NCBI RefSeq assembly: GCF_037325665.1
Contig: NC_090260.1
Location: forward strand, 47,646,050 to 47,710,049
Length of the DNA: 64,000 bases
Direction: 5' to 3'
Source of the DNA: Littorina saxatilis
Lineage: Eukaryota > Mollusca > Gastropoda > Littorinimorpha > Littorinidae
The notes beneath the pieces are model-generated. The model was not told the origin of the DNA, ran no database searches, and worked only from the letters and a program-made list of their open reading frames with translations. Positions within the stretch are counted from its first letter, which is position 1; every line of letters starts with the position of its first letter. A program made the position numbers and the translations under genes. This document shows, piece by piece, positions 11,530 through 22,123 of this stretch.

Positions 11530-12965
11530 TGTATACATAACTTAAAACTGCCACCTCCGTGATCTCCGCCTACTTTTAGCCAAATTTCATCAGACGGGAT
11601 ACTTTCTTTTTGTACAAGGAGACTTAGTTTGTCATACTTGTTGAGAATATCTGTCACAAATGATACAATAGATCTCACTCTGACCAATGATTTCTTTTTC
11701 TCAGATACGTTTGATTTGCTAGTATGATCTTGGACAATAACGTCAATGTCATCCACCACAAAATGATTCTTTAGAATTTCACGGGTGAGATTTCTTTGTT
11801 TTTGTTCACATTTGAAGCGAACTCCACTTCTTGCTAGAACACGTTTGAGTTTTCTGACTTGAGTCCAAGTGAGTCCCACAGTAGCCTTTGATTGCACACC
11901 ACCAAAACTGTCAAGATGACCAGATGTTGTGACTCCCGCACCTTCACACACTTTGCCTCTGCTGTCTTGTGACAGGGCTTTCAGCTCACTGGATAACTGA
12001 ACTTGCACTGATCCTGCATTATTTCCTGAAATGTCTCTTCTGATCTCATCTAAGTCCTTCACTCTTCTTTTGATGGTTCGTGTTGAAGCTTGCTTTGTTT
12101 CTGTTCGTGGCTTTCTCAATCTCTTTAGAAAAATTGGCTGACCACCAGTGTGACACTTAAGGGTAGAGTTATCAGTAGATGCGTTCAACTTGCGTTTTAC
12201 CAGGTGAGTGGTTAATTTCTCTTCTACACTAGTGAGGGGTGTTGTCAATGTTTTCCCCAAACATTCACTTATGCAAACGGCACCTTCTCCTTTAATAATA
12301 GGCGAAGTCTGTGAACTAACGAGTTCAGCACTTTTTACTGGTGTTGACGTGCACTCGGGTGTACTTTTAAACACGAATGGAGAAGTCTGTGCATCAACAA
12401 GTTTGGGTCTTTTCACTGGTGTTGAACTGCACTGAGGTGTATCAACAAGTTTGGGTCTTTTCACTGGTGTTGAACTGCACTGAGGTGTATCAACAAAATC
12501 AACCGTGTCTGATATTGATGACTGGTCTAATAAAGATACAGAAACTTCACTTTCTTTGGAATGTTTTTTCCTGAATACACCTCTTGTTTTCTGGTTATAA
12601 TAGCTGTTGCAAGGAAAGCAGTCACTAAAACAATTGGAACAACTCCAGGGACACCACAGTTTATTGACAGAAGCAATATGTAATTTCTCACTATCAGAAA
12701 CGTACTTACACTGAGGCACACCACTTGCTGGCTTTCTGCTACTTATTATTCTCTTGTAACACGGTTTACAGAGATGTGGAGGATGTGTCCCTTCGACATC
12801 ATTTGCTATATCTAACAAAAACACTGTCCAGATTTCTTCTCCAAACTTTTTGCACACAAAGTCAAATTTCCTCTTTTCCTTGTGTTGTCTATCTCTATTG
12901 CTACACACACGACACAATTTCTTCACACAACTGTTGTGATAGTCACATGAATGGGGCTCTTCCAT
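11530..12965 (-). CDS. RAG1 N-terminal-like protein, 5' half of transposon gene
   Basis: From the ATG at 12965 the frame gives about 475 residues. Residues 10-90 hold a Cys/His-rich zinc region (KLCRVCSNRD, then FGEEIWTVFLLDIANDVEGTHP and HLCKPCYKRI) with the same order as the RAG1 N-terminal domain around its 'DVDSIHP...FCHNCW' segment. A second Cys cluster follows (CPWSCSNCFSDCFPC). The middle is low-complexity, with near-identical repeats VDTPQCSSTPVKRPKL and basic stretches that could be nuclear localisation signals. The end, DEIWLKVGGDHGGGSFKL, runs into the nested element, so the last residues of the frame are not native. In RAG1 the region is regulatory, not catalytic; here it may help DNA or protein contacts. 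The start is an ATG after a non-coding leader. Confidence 0.8.
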
Positions 12966-13469
12966 GGCCACATAATGACGGAAGCAGATAAACACATACT
13001 TTGAATTTTATTTTATTTAAAAAAAATATAAGCAGCGCTTAGCAGTGCTCAGCTCCAACTGGAATGGCAAATCCTATGTGTCTACTTTCTTCCTGCCAAT
13101 TTTCACAGAACTGTAGGAGCACAAAGGAGCAGGAAAAGCAATTAAACACAGGAGGGGGTGTTGTAAACTAGAGCTGCCATGGGTTGTTTACGAGGTTTCT
13201 TTGCCCTATCTGGGGAGTTCTGTCAGTGCTAGAGATAGCTTCCAGATGTGGAAATAACGTAAAGAATGTCTGAAAGGGGCTAAGATGCTATAGAAGCAGG
13301 GAGAGGATCAACAGAACTAAGGATAGTGCATTTGAAGTGTTCAAATGAGACACGGTTAGCGTTGCCAGTTACCAAGGAGAACACTCTGCGACCCTGTGGG
13401 CTATAACCTGCAGCCGTGAAAGTGGGTCAGAACTAAGTGGCAGGGAGTCTGCCGGCATGAACAGATGTG
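12966..13469 (-). other. 5' leader of the RAG1-NTD-like transposon
   Basis: No gene. The stretch between the right terminus and the ATG probably holds the promoter and leader of the transposon gene. An inverted pair resembling gcagtgctaagcg lies near 13037 and 8767, inside both ends. Confidence 0.5.
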
Positions 13470-13473
13470 CAGG

Positions 13474-13765
13474 GGCAGTGAGGAATTGTTAGTATGTTAC
13501 CAAGTTAAGGGATGGTCTTATCCCATGTAAAGCCTGACCTGATCTGAGATGCTGATCCAAACCATTTTCACAAGAAGAAGTGAGCCTTTAAAGTCATCTT
13601 CTTCCGTAGAGGACTGGGTTCTTGCGAACGTCTCAGAGTCCTGCGTTTACAGAGTCCCAGGCTTTATGCTGTATGTGGGCATACGTGCCTTGTCAAAAGA
13701 ACTTCAGATGAGTTTACTCAAGTTACATACACACACCCTGCGACCACAGGAATATAGGCTTAGTG
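13474..13765 (-). other. Upstream flank of zinc-finger gene A, resumed after the transposon
   Basis: This continues the sequence interrupted at 8631 and matches 43515-43805 and 23260-23480. No frame of note is seen. It shows that the transposon lies in the gene's 5' flank. Confidence 0.8.
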
Positions 13766-13811
13766 GTTTAACCTTCGCCGTAGGTCGCTAAAAACATTCT
13801 TTGCAGCACGT

Positions 13812-14092
13812 CGTTTGTTTGTTTGTTTGCTTAACGCCCAGCCGACCACGAAGGGCCATATCAGGGCGGTGCTGCTTTGACATCTAACGTGCGCCACACA
13901 TTAGACAGAAGTCGCAGCACAAGCACATTTTTCTGACACCGGACCAACCAGTCCTAGCACTAACCCCATAATGCCAGACGCCAGGCGGAGCAGCCACTAG
14001 ATTGCCAATTTTAAAGTCTTAGGTATGACCCGGCCGGGGTTCGAACCCACGACCTCCCGATCACGGGGCGGACGCCTTACCACTAGGCCAAC
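13812..14092 (-). mobile_element. tRNA-derived SINE (SINE-1, long form)
   Basis: Minus orientation, with the full 3' domain (gatatggcccttcgtggtcg...cgttaagcaa) and a (CAAA)n tail at 13812. The last bases of the head are cut off at 14092. Confidence 0.9.
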
Positions 14093-14557
14093 TTTTAAAA
14101 CGGCAATCTATTGCCTTGGATAGAGTTGAAAGAGCGACACGCCTATTCCAAAATTTTATAAATAAATTTTCATTTAATTAATATACTTACCCAACTCACA
14201 AATAGCAATTAACTCTAGTTCAGTGCTGGTAACGCTGTACGCGTCCCCTTGGTAACAAAGGAGACCACTCTAAAAAAGAAAGTGATCAATCCCATAATGC
14301 CAGACTATTGCTAGTCTGACTTCCGTATGCGTGCGCATATGCCGCCATCTTATCATTCCAAAACGAAGCCCAACTCACTCTTTTTTAGACCCCAGTACCA
14401 ACCACAGCGGGGAGGTGGGAGGGAATAAACGTTGTGAGTTGGGTAAGTATATTAATTAAATGAAAATTTATTTATAAAATCTTAGATTAAATTACATATC
14501 TTTACCCAACTCACAAATAGCAGATTGCTACTATAGGTGGCGGGTACTTACCGAAAA

Positions 14558-14851
14558 TCAAAGAAGAAGGACTTGTCCTGCGGCTACCATAGCAGGTAGC
14601 GCAAAACTGCCGTCCTGTCTCAAGGAGGAGATGTCTCTGAGATAGTTTAAGAAGACATCCTCCGATTTCCAATAGGCTGCCTCCAATACATCAGCAACAC
14701 GGCCTGATCGGAGCACTGCCACAGAGGAGGCCCTTGCCTCATGCGTTCTTGCTGAAGTCAGGGGAAGAACCGCCCTAACTTCTCCAGACTGAATATACCA
14801 CCAGGCATACGCTTGCCTGATCAATGTGGAGACCCACTTGGTTAAAGTCAC
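14558..14851 (-). pseudogene. DIRS tyrosine recombinase, C-terminal part
   Basis: The segment ARTHEARASSVAVLRSG...YWKSEDVFLNYLRDIS has the H-x-x-R and later Tyr context expected at the end of a DIRS recombinase. It is separated from the N-terminal part by the MITE at 14951-15942. Confidence 0.75.
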
Positions 14852-14950
14852 TTTGCTGTATTGAGCGAAATGAAAAGCAATTTTTGACTTTCTGAACGAA
14901 TGAACTGCGTTCGAGACAGGTACCTGCTGAGCGTTCTAACTGGACAGCTA

Positions 14951-15942
14951 CAGTGGAACTCGCTTAAGACGAATCACTGGGGATCGGAAAAAAAGTTCGT
15001 CTTAACCAAAATTTGTATTAAGAAAATTGATAGATTTTTTTTTTTTTTTTTTTAAGTCTTGTACATTTTATGGTGTTTCAATTTGTTTCTTTCGCAACTT
15101 TCATGCTGCTTCACGTTTAGACAATAAAGTGACATATTCAGGTACATGTTCATGTGTGTCTCATGTTGAGTGATGATTGTTGAGTGAGAGTGAGCACACA
15201 GATGTTTCATCCAGTTGTTACGTTTTTGGTCACACACACGCGCACACACTGACACTGTCCACATTCGCGGTGTTCCCATCATTTGTCCGGAATCACTTAC
15301 CTTTGCGACGGGTAGCAAACCTTGGCCAATTTAGTTTTGTTGTTGTTGTGGCAACATGATGTTCAAATCCAAATCGAAAGCACTGACTGACTGATAAACT
15401 ATCGCGAACCGGCGAACGCAAACGTTGAGAGTGTGGTTTCCCTTGTCCAAGGGAAACCACTCTGGCATCTATATTTTTTGGCAATGGCTTCCGTTCGATG
15501 TTTCGTTTTTGGTATTCGCGAAGGAAATAAACGTCAGTCAGTCATTCATGTTCAGTGTCTGAGCTATCAATCACTTTGATTCTAAATTTGAAATTGTTTT
15601 GTGAGTACAGTGTAATCAGTTTAACTTTATTCAGTGATCGGTTGAGCAATGGTTCAAGCAGTCGACGCAAGGGAAGACTTTGACACACGTGTATTCAAAC
15701 TTCTCAAATTCCCATGATATGTCGATCTCGGGACGAGTTTAAAGATTTCGTCATAAGCGTGAGTAAATTACAGACATTATGCATGCTTGGGAATCCAAAA
15801 AGTGCTCGTTATAAGCGTAAATTCGTTATAAAGAATTCGTTTTAAGCATTTTTTTTAAGCATGAAGAAAGAGGGAACTTAAAACTAATGCGTTATAAGTA
15901 AAAAATTCGTAACTAGCGTGTTCGTTTTAAGTGGGTTCGACT
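14951..15942. mobile_element. 992-bp TIR element with TA target duplication, pogo/Tc1-like MITE
   Basis: The termini CAGTGGAACTCGCTTAAGAC and, reverse-complemented, CAGTCGAACCCACTTAAAAC match over most of about 22 bases and are bounded by TA on each side. No transposase is seen inside. It is inserted in the recombinase part of the DIRS element. Confidence 0.88.
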
Positions 15943-17972
15943 GTAACGATATCAGGGTCTCCAGGAGCAAGAATCTTGCTCAAGGCAGGAATGTTAATGA
16001 CAGGTGAAATTTGGCCCGGTTTCTGATTTTTAGCTAAAAATTCTGGCCTGAATTTGAGAGATATAGAACCATCTTTTTCGGTTGAGATATCTTTAGCTAA
16101 ACCGGATAAGGCATGAACCTCACTTCCTCTACGAGACGTAGCGAGCAAAGTTAGAAAAACTGCCTTGCGTGTCAAGTTAGCCAAACTAGTTGACTGTATC
16201 GGTTCAAACTCGTTAGAAGCCAAATATCTCAAAACGAGCAACAAATCCCAGGCAGGGAGCGGAGACTTCTCGCGCGCGGCCTTAAGGGAGGCGCCCTTAA
16301 TAACGCTAGAAACAACCCCATCAAGAGTGATCTTATGACCTAGTTGCCGTAGCGTTGAGGAAATAGCGGACCTTCTAACACGAAGGGAAGATGCCGACCC
16401 CCCCTGTTCTGCTAGCCAGGCTAAATGATTGGCTACCTGCATCGATCTTGGTGCCAAGGGCTTAACTCTGTTAAGATCACACCATTTAACCCAGGAGGCC
16501 CAGTGAGACGAGTAGACCGAGCTGGTCGACTTCCTATGGACATGTTTCACGAAGTTTATAGTGGCAGAAGAGGCCCCTGCCTTGAGCAGAGAGCTTCTGA
16601 CAGAATCCAACCGTGAAGGTTGAGGGCCTGAGGATTCTCGTGAGGGATGCCTGACCTGGGTTGTAAGAGTTCTCCCTTTCTTACTGCGATGGGGATAGGC
16701 GGTCGAACCACCAGTTGCAGTAAGTCCGGGAACCAGTGCTGGCTTGGCCAAAATGGGGCAACCAGAACCAGCGCTGGTCTCTCCAGGTCGACCTTCCTGA
16801 GAACTTTGCCCAACAGACAAAACGGAGGGAAGGCGTAGGCTGTCAGACCCGCCCAGTCCAATTCTAGAGCGTTCACGCCCCACGCCAGAGGATCCGGGAA
16901 GGGGGATACAAACAGAGGAAGCCTTGCAGAATACCGAGTTGCAAACAAGTCGATTTGAGGCTTCTCTATCTGCACCCAAAGACGGTGCAGGGACTGGTGA
17001 GACAGAGTCCACTCTGAATGGACCACCTTGTCTCCCCTGCTCAGTGTGTCTGCAAGGACGTTCAAGCTGCCCTACAGGAAGATGGCTGACAGCAGTATGT
17101 GATGCGAAACGCACCACTTTAGAATGAGGCAAGCACTGTCTGAGAGACTGCGAGATCTCGTTCCGCCCTGCCTGTTCAACATAAGCCGCAACAGTCATGA
17201 TGTCGGTGTGCAGCCTGACATGACTGTTCTGAATGAACGGCAGGAAAGCTTGGAGGGCCAACAAAACGGCCTCCAACTCCAGAGCATTGATATGGCGTGA
17301 GGGCTGAGACAAGTCCCACACCCCCAACGCCACATGCTCCCCCAGGTGAGCCCCCCACCCCGTCAGAGAAGCATCGGTGAACAGCTCGTTCTCTGGCGAT
17401 GGGCAAACTATCGGGACTGCCTGTGCCACGATGGTGAAAATCCATGGTGCGAGAGAAAGGCCAAACGGGAGAGCCCTGAACTGATAGGCCTTGTCTCCAC
17501 AGCGGAAGCGCAACCACTTTCTGTCCGTGACATGCATCATGACATGAAAATACGCGTCCGTCAGGTCCACTGAGGTAGCCCAATCGCCTGGACGAAGCGC
17601 CTCTCGCACAGAGGTCGGCGTTTCCATCGTGAACTTCACAGTCCGGAGATACTTGTTCAGAGTCGAAAGATCCAGAACCGGTCTCCAAGCCCCCGAGGCT
17701 TTCGGTACAACAAACAGTCTGCTGTAAAACCCCGGGGACCGTAAGTGGACTTCCTCTATCGCCCCTTTCGAGAGAAGGGCTGTCACTTCTCCCTGAACTG
17801 CGGCTCTCGCCTCTGGGTCTCTTGGAGGTTTGCAATGCGGGATTATCCTGGTCAGAGGTGCCTTTTCCCCTGACCAGAGAAGTCTGAACCCCGAACGAAC
17901 GATCCCGGTAACCCACTTCCTGTCCACTAGCTGCAGCCAGGAAGTGAGGGCCCTGGACGGGCCGCCCGCCAC
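15943..17972 (-). pseudogene. DIRS reverse transcriptase, RNase H and recombinase N-terminal part
   Basis: Reverse transcriptase motifs are visible in order: LDLSTLNKYLR, SVDLTDAYFHV and FRALPFGLSLAPWIF. They are followed by RNase H-type FTDASLTGWGAHL and INALELEAV, and later by a recombinase N-terminal region (SVYSSHWASWVKWC to TRKAVFLTLLATSRRGSE). Family and order match DIRS elements. The record is of a broken copy. Confidence 0.8.
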
Positions 17973-17986
17973 AACCAGTGCGGGTG

Positions 17987-19949
17987 CTACCGGGATGGCC
18001 TGTTCGGGGGAGTTTCATTGGGGGTGGGGCTTGCGCTTGCACCACGACCTCTACCCGCCGAGGAGAAGGACTGCTTCTGTGATTTACCACCACCACCACC
18101 ACCAGACGAGGAAGTCTGAGGCTTGGCAGAAGACTGTGTCTGTGTCTGAGACTGAGAGTGAGGTTTGCCTTGAGCCTTAGGAAAGCCTTGAAAGGCAATG
18201 CGGGCTATGGCGAGATCTCTCGCGTCTGATGTCTCCTTCTGGAGTGCGTCCAAAGAGGACTGACCCAATAAAGACCCTTCCGAAAAGGGTGAAACTTTCA
18301 AGGTCTCAATCGTGGCCTTGTCACGAATCCTCGAGCCTATCAAGAAAGCCGATCTCCTCGAATGCACAGCATGTGCGTAGAGGTTTGCGGAGAGTGACAT
18401 CTGTTCCCTTGTCACCTTAGCCAACGTGGCCAAAAGGGTAGTCACGTCAAGAGACGAAGCGTCGAACCGAAATTCGAATGGGTCCAAAGAAGTCGCGATC
18501 GACCTCGAAAGAGACCGTTGCAGAGATTCTGACACTGACGTCAGTTCAAGCAAAGATCTCCCTGCATCCTCCAGAGCCAACATGGAAGCCTCGGTATACG
18601 GAACCGTCGTGTTAGCAAAGAAGCAAGCTCAGGCGTAACCGGCAGAACAGCCATAGGCAACGCAAAAGGCTCGATCAGCTTTACAGGTCGAGGTGCAAGC
18701 TTAAGTTTGTGAATACCAGACACAGCTCGCTCCCCCGCCTTAGCCAGCCAAGGCAGAACGTCCTCAGGTGCATCTCCTCGTTGTGTCAACAACGGCACCG
18801 CCGGACCGTTCTTCCCTTTGAACACATTTGCCATGACATAGGCAACTGAAGATGATTCTCTAAACCGGAACTGAACCGAGTCATTCTTGGCAGACCGGAA
18901 ATCATCAACAGCGGACATAGGTGGCGGAAGTCTCTCCTTACTTCTCACCACCCCTTCCGGGAAATACTTGAAAGCCGTCTCGGCTGCCGAGGCCACCGCG
19001 CTCGACAGCTTCACCGGTAAGTTGAGTAGGGCGTCATCCACCACCGTGGAATTACCATCGTCCAACCCTCCTTCCTGCTCACCATCGCAGTCAGGTGGGT
19101 GTGCGTGCCAGAGAGACTTGCAAAGTCCTCGGAGTCACACCCGACATCCTTCCCCCAGGGCGGAAGTAGAACCGGCATACCCGACACTGAATCAGAGGTA
19201 TATGCAGAATTCTTACGACTCACAGGGCTCCTAGCCTCCACTGACCGAGCACAATGCAGATGGTCAGCGATGGTTTCGGTGCTTTCACCACCTACGTGGC
19301 TTACTCTCTCCTGTGATCGTACCCCACTGTCACCAGAGAACCTGGCAACTTGTGGAGAAGACATACCTTTAGTGAGCCCAGGCTTATGCAGAAGGGACAC
19401 CAGCCGACCACCGGCATGCTGAGAAGCATGCACCTCCGCTTGAACCACGGAAGAAGCCGCCAAAGCGGAAACCGCTGCGGAACCGGAAGTGAAAGGAGAA
19501 GGTGAAGACCTGATTCTCCCCAACGAAGTGACATCAAAGACGCCAGACGGAAGTGAGCGGATCTCTGCTTTCGTCGCCGACAAATCGGCCGCCAAAGTTG
19601 ATACCTGAGAACTTATCGTAAGTAGCAACGAAGCAATGTCGGAGGGCAACACACCGGAATCACCAGGAGCCCCCGACGCAACAACATGTTTATCAACATT
19701 CTTATCCGAAACATCTTTGTCACTACGAGTGACCTTGTCCTTTTTCACGGACAAAATGGCGGACGACGGCTTGTCAACAACAACATCAACACATTTTTCA
19801 ATTCCTGGTTCTACAAGAGAAGTGGCGGTATGTCCAGCACTCTTCTTTCTAGACGAGGAAACTTTCTTAGACGAAGTAGTACTAGTAGTAGGAGAAGCTG
19901 CAGCAGAAGCCTGTCTCAAACTAGTTCTATTCTTGGCGTTCTCCGCCAT
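17987..19949 (-). pseudogene. DIRS Gag-like region
   Basis: Ser/Thr/Lys-rich N-terminal segments (MAENAKNRTSLRQASAAASP) and a helical middle (LEDAGRSLLELTSVSESLQ... AHAVHSRRSAFLIGSRIRDKA) lie where DIRS elements carry Gag. No zinc knuckle is seen. The assignment rests on position and on resemblance to DIRS ORF1 proteins. Confidence 0.6.
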
Positions 19950-20372
19950 GGCAAATTCACAAAAAAATGTTGTACTAGAAAAATTTTACAAGTTCACAAA
20001 CACACGACAAAATGTCGCCAAAGTTTTGTAAAACAAGAAAGCTCTCACCCAATAACAGCCAGGGTGCAGAAAAAGCTCGGCGGCAGACCAAGGGGCGAAG
20101 TCAAAGTCAGGAGACAATGAAACAAGGCTGAAAACAGCCGGAGCGTACTTGATAAGCGACCAGTCTTTGAACGCTGAGTGTGGAATGATAAGATGGCGGC
20201 ATATGCGCACGCATACGGAAGTCAGACTAGCAATAGTCTGACTTTATGGGATTGATCACTTTCTTTTTGAGAATGGTCTCCCTTGTTACCAAGGGGACGC
20301 GTACAGTGTTACCAGCACTGAACTAGAGTTAATTGCTATTTGTGAGTTGGGTAAAGATATGTAATTTAATAA

Positions 20373-21030
20373 AGGATTTAAAAGAATTGACATATATATT
20401 GAGAGACTGGAGGTGGAAAGGGAAAACTTTTTCAGCTTTGCTGATTATCTATATATACGACTGACTGTCTGTCTGTCTGTGTGTGTGTGTGTGTGTTCGC
20501 AATGCACGGCCAAAGTTCTCGATGGATCTGCTTAAAATTTGGTGGGCATATCCAGGTGGACCCCGGACACAACCTGGTCGATGAGAATTTTCAACACGTG
20601 CTCTCAGCGCGCAGCGCTGAACCGATTTTGGTTTTTCTGTTCATCTTCCCAGATCCATTCCCAGTAACTCTTCCTTATCTTCTCCAGTGTTTTGCGTTTA
20701 TCTCCCTTCCTTCATGTGGCGTCAATCCATATTTTTTGTTTGTTTATTTGTTGCTTAACGTCCAGCCGACTACGCAGAGCCATATCAGGACGAGGAAGGG
20801 GGGGATGAAGGGGGCCACTTGTCAAGCGATTCCTGTTTACAAATGCACTAACCCATTACTTGTGTCCCAGCAGGCTTTAGTAAAACTAAATTAATACCTA
20901 CTGGAAGATGTCAATCGATATTCCCGTTACTATTTTTAGAAGGTCATTGTCCACAACGCTCAATCCATATTCCCGTTACTGTTTTTAGAAGTTTTCCTTC
21001 GTGTGACGTCAATCGCGTACGGTGCGCCAC
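20373..21030. other. Unassigned spacer with SINE fragment
   Basis: No gene. It contains a (TG)n tract near 20480 and, at 20743-20906, the 3'-tail half of a SINE-H copy (minus orientation; starts ttgcttaacgtccagccgac in plus). That copy is joined to unrelated sequence at its broken end. Confidence 0.6.
20743..20906 (-). mobile_element. Partial SINE-H copy (3' tail part)
   Basis: Matches 26560-26720 of the full copy, including the tail domain complementary to ggctctgcgtagtcggctgg. The hairpin head is missing. Confidence 0.75.
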
Positions 21031-21965
21031 TCACCCGGCAACTTCAACTTCCACACCACCACAAACAAAACTCTCACCATGCGCATACACACTTGTTGCA
21101 GGGATGTCTTCAGCCGCTGAACTGCTGGTCTCGGTCACAGCTGGGAATGCCTCAGTCTTAAAGTCCTGCCCCGCATTGCATGTACACTCCTCTTTGCACT
21201 TGTCGGAGACCTCCATCACTGGCCTTGCTCCACCCTCCCCCACACCGTCTTTTTCACGCTTGATATCATTTGAACATGTACCCCAATCTTGTTCTGAAAA
21301 TGAAGCTGCGTCTGCAATGGTTCCAAAATCAATTGGGATTTCTGCTGCCCCTTGTTTCTGCCCCTCTTGTTTCAGTCTAACAACGTCGCTGTAAGCACTG
21401 GATGATGTTGGTATTTCAGCTGCCTCTTGTTTCAGTCTAACAACGTCGCTTTGAGCACTGGATGATGTTGATATTTCAGCTGCTTCTTGTTTCAGTCTAA
21501 CAATGTCGCTGTGAGCACTGAACGATGTTGGTATTTCAGCTGCCTCTTGTTTCAGCCAAACAATGTTGCTGTCAGCACTGGACGATGTTATTTCAGCTGC
21601 CTCTTGTTTCAGCCAAACAACGTTGCTGTCAGCACTGGACGATGTTGGTATTTCTGATGAACGCTCCATCTGCACGTTGACTGTTTTGTCTGTCTTGAAA
21701 TCTTCACCTGCTGGTGCTGTAACAGAAAAAGCAAAAATCTGTTGTAAGTCTCGTGATGAAAATGTTTACATACCTTTTCTGAAGGTATACGTAGGACAGC
21801 ATTCCTGAAAGATAGAAATTCACAACTCCCAAAGACAGAACGATTCTCTTCCTGAAAGAAAAGACGAGACGTTAAGGAAAGACAGAAAAAGATGTCACTT
21901 AAAGGCACACAACTTCTCAGGAAAACAGTTCCGCTCACCATCTCAGATTTGGCAGGTCTTTGCAT
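21031..21965 (-). pseudogene. Zinc-finger paralogue B, truncated before the fingers
   Basis: The main exon (21716 downward) has five LKQE repeats (one 19 residues long), then the acidic linker (DIKREKD, DKCKEEC). It leaves homology at about 21045, so all zinc fingers are missing. Upstream exons corresponding to gene A lie at 21965-21939 (MQRPAKSEM) and from 21851. The second carries two extra bases relative to A, which would shift the frame at the A-type donor (exon end 21774). They also create a GT donor whose use (exon end 21791) would keep the frame. The ATG of the main exon is at 21669. Without fingers it cannot bind DNA like its paralogues; it may be dead, or may give a SUMO-site-only product. 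Confidence 0.75.
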
Positions 21966-22123
21966 GGAATACGACCATCTGTCCACTTGGTCACATACCA
22001 CAAATGAACAGCGTGGGTGATCCCTGTGCATAGTGGACATTAGCTGATGAATTAAATTAAATGTCATAAATGCAACCACTGGCTTCTCAAGAAATTATTT
22101 ATACATTGGAACCCCCCTTTTAA

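Larger units (their letters stand above)
8632..13469 (-). mobile_element. DNA transposon with RAG1-N-terminal-like protein (N-RAG-TP/Chapaev-like)
   Basis: This 4,838-bp element has inverted termini: CACGGCTGTTCACG on the left and, reverse-complemented, CACATCTGTTCATG on the right (11 of 14 identical). Both sides carry a 4-bp target duplication, CAGG. The paralogous flank of gene D (around 43515) has the unoccupied sequence, which fixes the ends. It codes on the minus strand for a protein with a RAG1 N-terminal-like zinc region, then a transposase-like region. The CAC start and 4-bp duplication match what is known of Chapaev elements. Aplysia N-RAG-TP is the described molluscan precedent for a RAG1-NTD transposon. 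The copy is inactive: a nested insertion, two frameshifts and one stop interrupt the gene. Confidence 0.85.
14152..20372 (-). mobile_element. DIRS-type tyrosine-recombinase retrotransposon (fossil)
   Basis: About 6.2 kb including a nested MITE. Long inverted terminal repeats (about 14175-14372 and 20184-20370) share the actcacaaatagcaattaac segment. An internal complementary region near 14425-14520 joins complements of both outer ends, the hallmark of DIRS elements, and fixes the element's limits. The minus strand carries a Gag-like region, reverse transcriptase plus RNase H, and a tyrosine recombinase. It is broken, with several interruptions plus the MITE. The terminal repeats remain easy to align, which suggests moderate to young age. 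Confidence 0.88.

Noticed and set aside
8767-13049. Inverted gcagtgctaagcg pair as the transposon's ends
   Set aside because: No target duplication; the CACxxCTGTTCA ends at 8632 and 13469 have CAGG duplications and an empty site.
8632-13469. Host RAG1-like gene
   Set aside because: Terminal repeats, a 4-bp duplication, an empty paralogous site and multiple lesions show a transposon copy.
16556-18198. Extra overlapping minus-strand frames in the DIRS element
   Set aside because: Alternative frames of the reverse transcriptase and recombinase regions, not separate genes.
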